From Chloroflexota bacterium (GTDB lineage Bacteria > Chloroflexota > Dormibacteria > Dormibacterales > Dormibacteraceae), in contig VBJR01000324.1 in the NCBI GenBank assembly GCA_005880175.1, positions 1 through 6,713 on the forward strand: a DNA stretch of 6,713 nt, read 5' to 3'. The notes beneath the pieces were generated by a model. The model did no database searches, was not told where the DNA came from, and worked only from the letters and a program-made list of their open reading frames with translations. Of this stretch, positions 5,830-6,713 are shown piece after piece. The stretch's first letter is position 1. Each line of letters opens with the position of its first letter. The position numbers and the translations under genes are program-made.

Positions 5830-6248
5830 AGCGGCGGCCGAACCCGACGCGGGAGATGGCCGTCAGGGCTGCCGGGGGCATCGTCTGCCGGCCTGGGCCG
5901 GCCGGGCTGGCGGAGATCGCGGTGATCCACCGCCCGTCGCAGGACGACTGGACGCTGCCCAAGGGCAAGCTGGACGGCGACGAGACGCCGGAGCAGGCGG
6001 CCCTGCGCGAGGTCCAGGAGGAGACGGGCATGCGCTGCCTGATCGTGCGGCCGGCCGGCTGCACGGCCTATGTGGACCGGCGCGGCCGCGACAAGATCGT
6101 CTGCTACTGGATCATGCGGCCGCTGGAGGGCCGATTCCTGCCTGGCGACGAGGTGGACTCGCTGCGCTGGCTGACGGTGGACGAGGCCATCGCCATCCTG
6201 AGCTACCCGATCGACCGGGCGCTGCTGTCAGCGCAGGAACTCTGCTAG
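5826..6248 (+). CDS. MutT-like Nudix hydrolase (140 aa)
   Basis: Nudix enzymes cleave nucleoside diphosphates linked to another group, with Mg2+ bound by the Nudix-box glutamates. The complete box G-x5-E-x7-RE-U-x-EE-x-G-U is seen at residues 47-69 (G47, E53, R61, E62, E65, E66, G68). It is preceded by AAGGIV (about 14-19) and DDWTLPKGK, the latter typical of MutT1 and diadenosine/diphosphoinositol polyphosphate hydrolases. The start is GTG 5826, which overlaps the previous stop as GTGA, with GGAG 11 nt upstream. This points to coupled translation. Met11 (5856) is an alternative but has no room for a ribosome site. In Mycobacterium tuberculosis, ppk1 and mutT1 are also neighbours, but MutT1 there carries an extra histidine-phosphatase domain that is absent here. 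The substrate cannot be told from sequence: 8-oxo-dGTP, ApnA or polyphosphate chains are all possible. Confidence 0.93.
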   Translation: MKRRPNPTREMAVRAAGGIVCRPGPAGLAEIAVIHRPSQDDWTLPKGKLDGDETPEQAALREVQEETGMRCLIVRPAGCTAYVDRRGRDKIVCYWIMRPLEGRFLPGDEVDSLRWLTVDEAIAILSYPIDRALLSAQELC

Positions 6249-6339
6249 GCCAGCGGGCTGTTCGCACATTGGTCCGCACGAGCGAAATTGGTGCTCGACG
6301 CCCTGGTCGGTGTGGCAGGGCCGGGTGGGCTCGTTCGGG

Positions 6340-6365
6340 CCAAGAGGGCGCTGCGCGCCTCTTGG
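6340..6365 (+). terminator. Possible hairpin terminator of the ppk1 operon without U-tract
   Basis: CCAAGAGG (6340-6347) pairs with CCTCTTGG (6358-6365). After a one-base bulge, an inner CGC/GCG extends the stem around a TGC loop. It lies about 92 nt after the Nudix stop codon and is the first strong stem downstream. No T-run follows, so it is at best a non-canonical terminator of the sort common in high-GC bacteria, or an mRNA 3' end stabiliser. Confidence 0.35.
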
Positions 6366-6556
6366 GACCAGCCTGGCAGCGAGCAGACGGGGCATCAAGA
6401 CTTCCCTGCGGCGCTGGCTCTGCCCCGGTTCTGTGGGCGCGACAATCGATGCACTCGGGCTGCACGGCTCGGTGTCGGCCATCCACGCGCGCCCACCCTC
6501 CGGCTCAGAGGCTCCCCTCCGCCATGAGGGCAGGCCAAGCCGCTGACGCCCCGGCA

Positions 6557-6624
6557 CCCATCCTGGCCGGGCGCTGGGGCCATCCATCACTGGCCGGGCG
6601 GTCTTGGCGCCCGGCCAGGATGGG
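6557..6624. repeat. Perfect 18-bp inverted repeat with an extra arm copy in its loop
   Basis: CCCATCCTGGCCGGGCGC (6557-6574) is exactly complementary to the sequence at 6607-6624, with a 32-bp loop. Inside the loop, CTGGCCGGGCG (6590-6600) directly repeats 11 bases of the left arm (6563-6573), so either copy could pair with the right arm. Neither arm is followed by a T-tract. Confidence 0.85.
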
Positions 6625-6669
6625 ACCCTGCCGGCTGGCGTCGGCCAGCACGCCGAGCCGCGGCGCATT

Positions 6670-6699
6670 CAAGTGCGCATTTGTACGAACGCGCACTTG
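6670..6699. repeat. 9-bp inverted repeat near the right edge
   Basis: CAAGTGCGC (6670-6678) is exactly complementary to GCGCACTTG (6691-6699) around a 12-base AT-richer loop. It may be an operator or stem belonging to a gene beyond the window. Confidence 0.6.
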
Positions 6700-6713
6700 G
6701 CCGGCCTTGGAAA

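Larger units (their letters stand above)
6249..6713. other. Gene-free stretch after the ppk1 operon, with several hairpins
   Basis: No open frame here has family motifs, a ribosome site or a coherent protein composition on either strand. Three strong inverted repeats are present (6340-6365, 6557-6624, 6670-6699). A minus-strand frame from 6668 to 6228 stays open but is low-complexity, runs through the hairpins and into the end of the Nudix gene, and I do not consider it real. No T-tract terminator is seen directly after the operon. Confidence 0.55.

Noticed and set aside
6279..6297. CGAGC/GCTCG mini-hairpin just after the Nudix gene as a terminator
   Set aside because: There are only five base pairs and no T-tract, so it is expected by chance at this GC content.
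6228..6668. 146-codon minus-strand frame in the right-hand gene-free stretch
   Set aside because: No motifs or ribosome site, composition is biased, and it runs through the 18-bp inverted repeat and into the Nudix gene end.

Overview
The window is very GC-rich DNA whose third codon positions are almost all G or C. Combined with leaderless-type promoters, a ppk1-mutT1-like gene order and an XRE/NB-ARC/TPR regulator, this suggests a high-GC actinobacterium (possibly a deep-branching one such as Thermoleophilia) or a high-GC Chloroflexota relative. No rRNA or tRNA is present to settle it.

Left part (1-1522, minus strand): the front of a STAND-type regulator. It has an XRE helix-turn-helix, then an NB-ARC ATPase with clear Walker A, Walker B and GLPL motifs, then the start of a C-terminal helical/TPR region that runs off the left edge. 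One in-frame amber codon at 1340-1342 separates the HTH from the ATPase. The frame is otherwise open for the whole 1.5 kb, so the locus looks like a recent nonsense pseudogene (or a sequencing error).

Middle (1523-2207): a gene-poor divergent region packed with strong inverted repeats, including a perfect 19-bp pair, and ending in a canonical intrinsic terminator on the plus strand. This is a good candidate for a structured non-coding RNA or leader. It is followed by a 71-codon two-helix membrane protein gene with a histidine-rich loop.

Right part (2208-6248, plus strand): a tight polyphosphate operon. It holds polyphosphate kinase 1 (all catalytic histidines present), a CYTH-CHAD protein (CHAD motifs intact, CYTH signature degraded) and a single-domain MutT-like Nudix hydrolase. 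Genes overlap by 20 and 4 nt, so they are probably co-translated. Upstream of ppk1, three 7-mers related to GTTCACC are spaced exactly 11 bp apart and end 9 bp before a -10 hexamer. This is the layout of a PhoB/PhoP/RegX3-type PHO box, so the operon is probably phosphate-regulated. PPK1 would make polyP, CHAD would bind it, and the Nudix enzyme would act on nucleotide or other polyphosphates.

The last 465 bases hold no convincing gene. They contain several hairpins, notably an 18-bp perfect inverted repeat with a third partial copy of its arm inside the loop.
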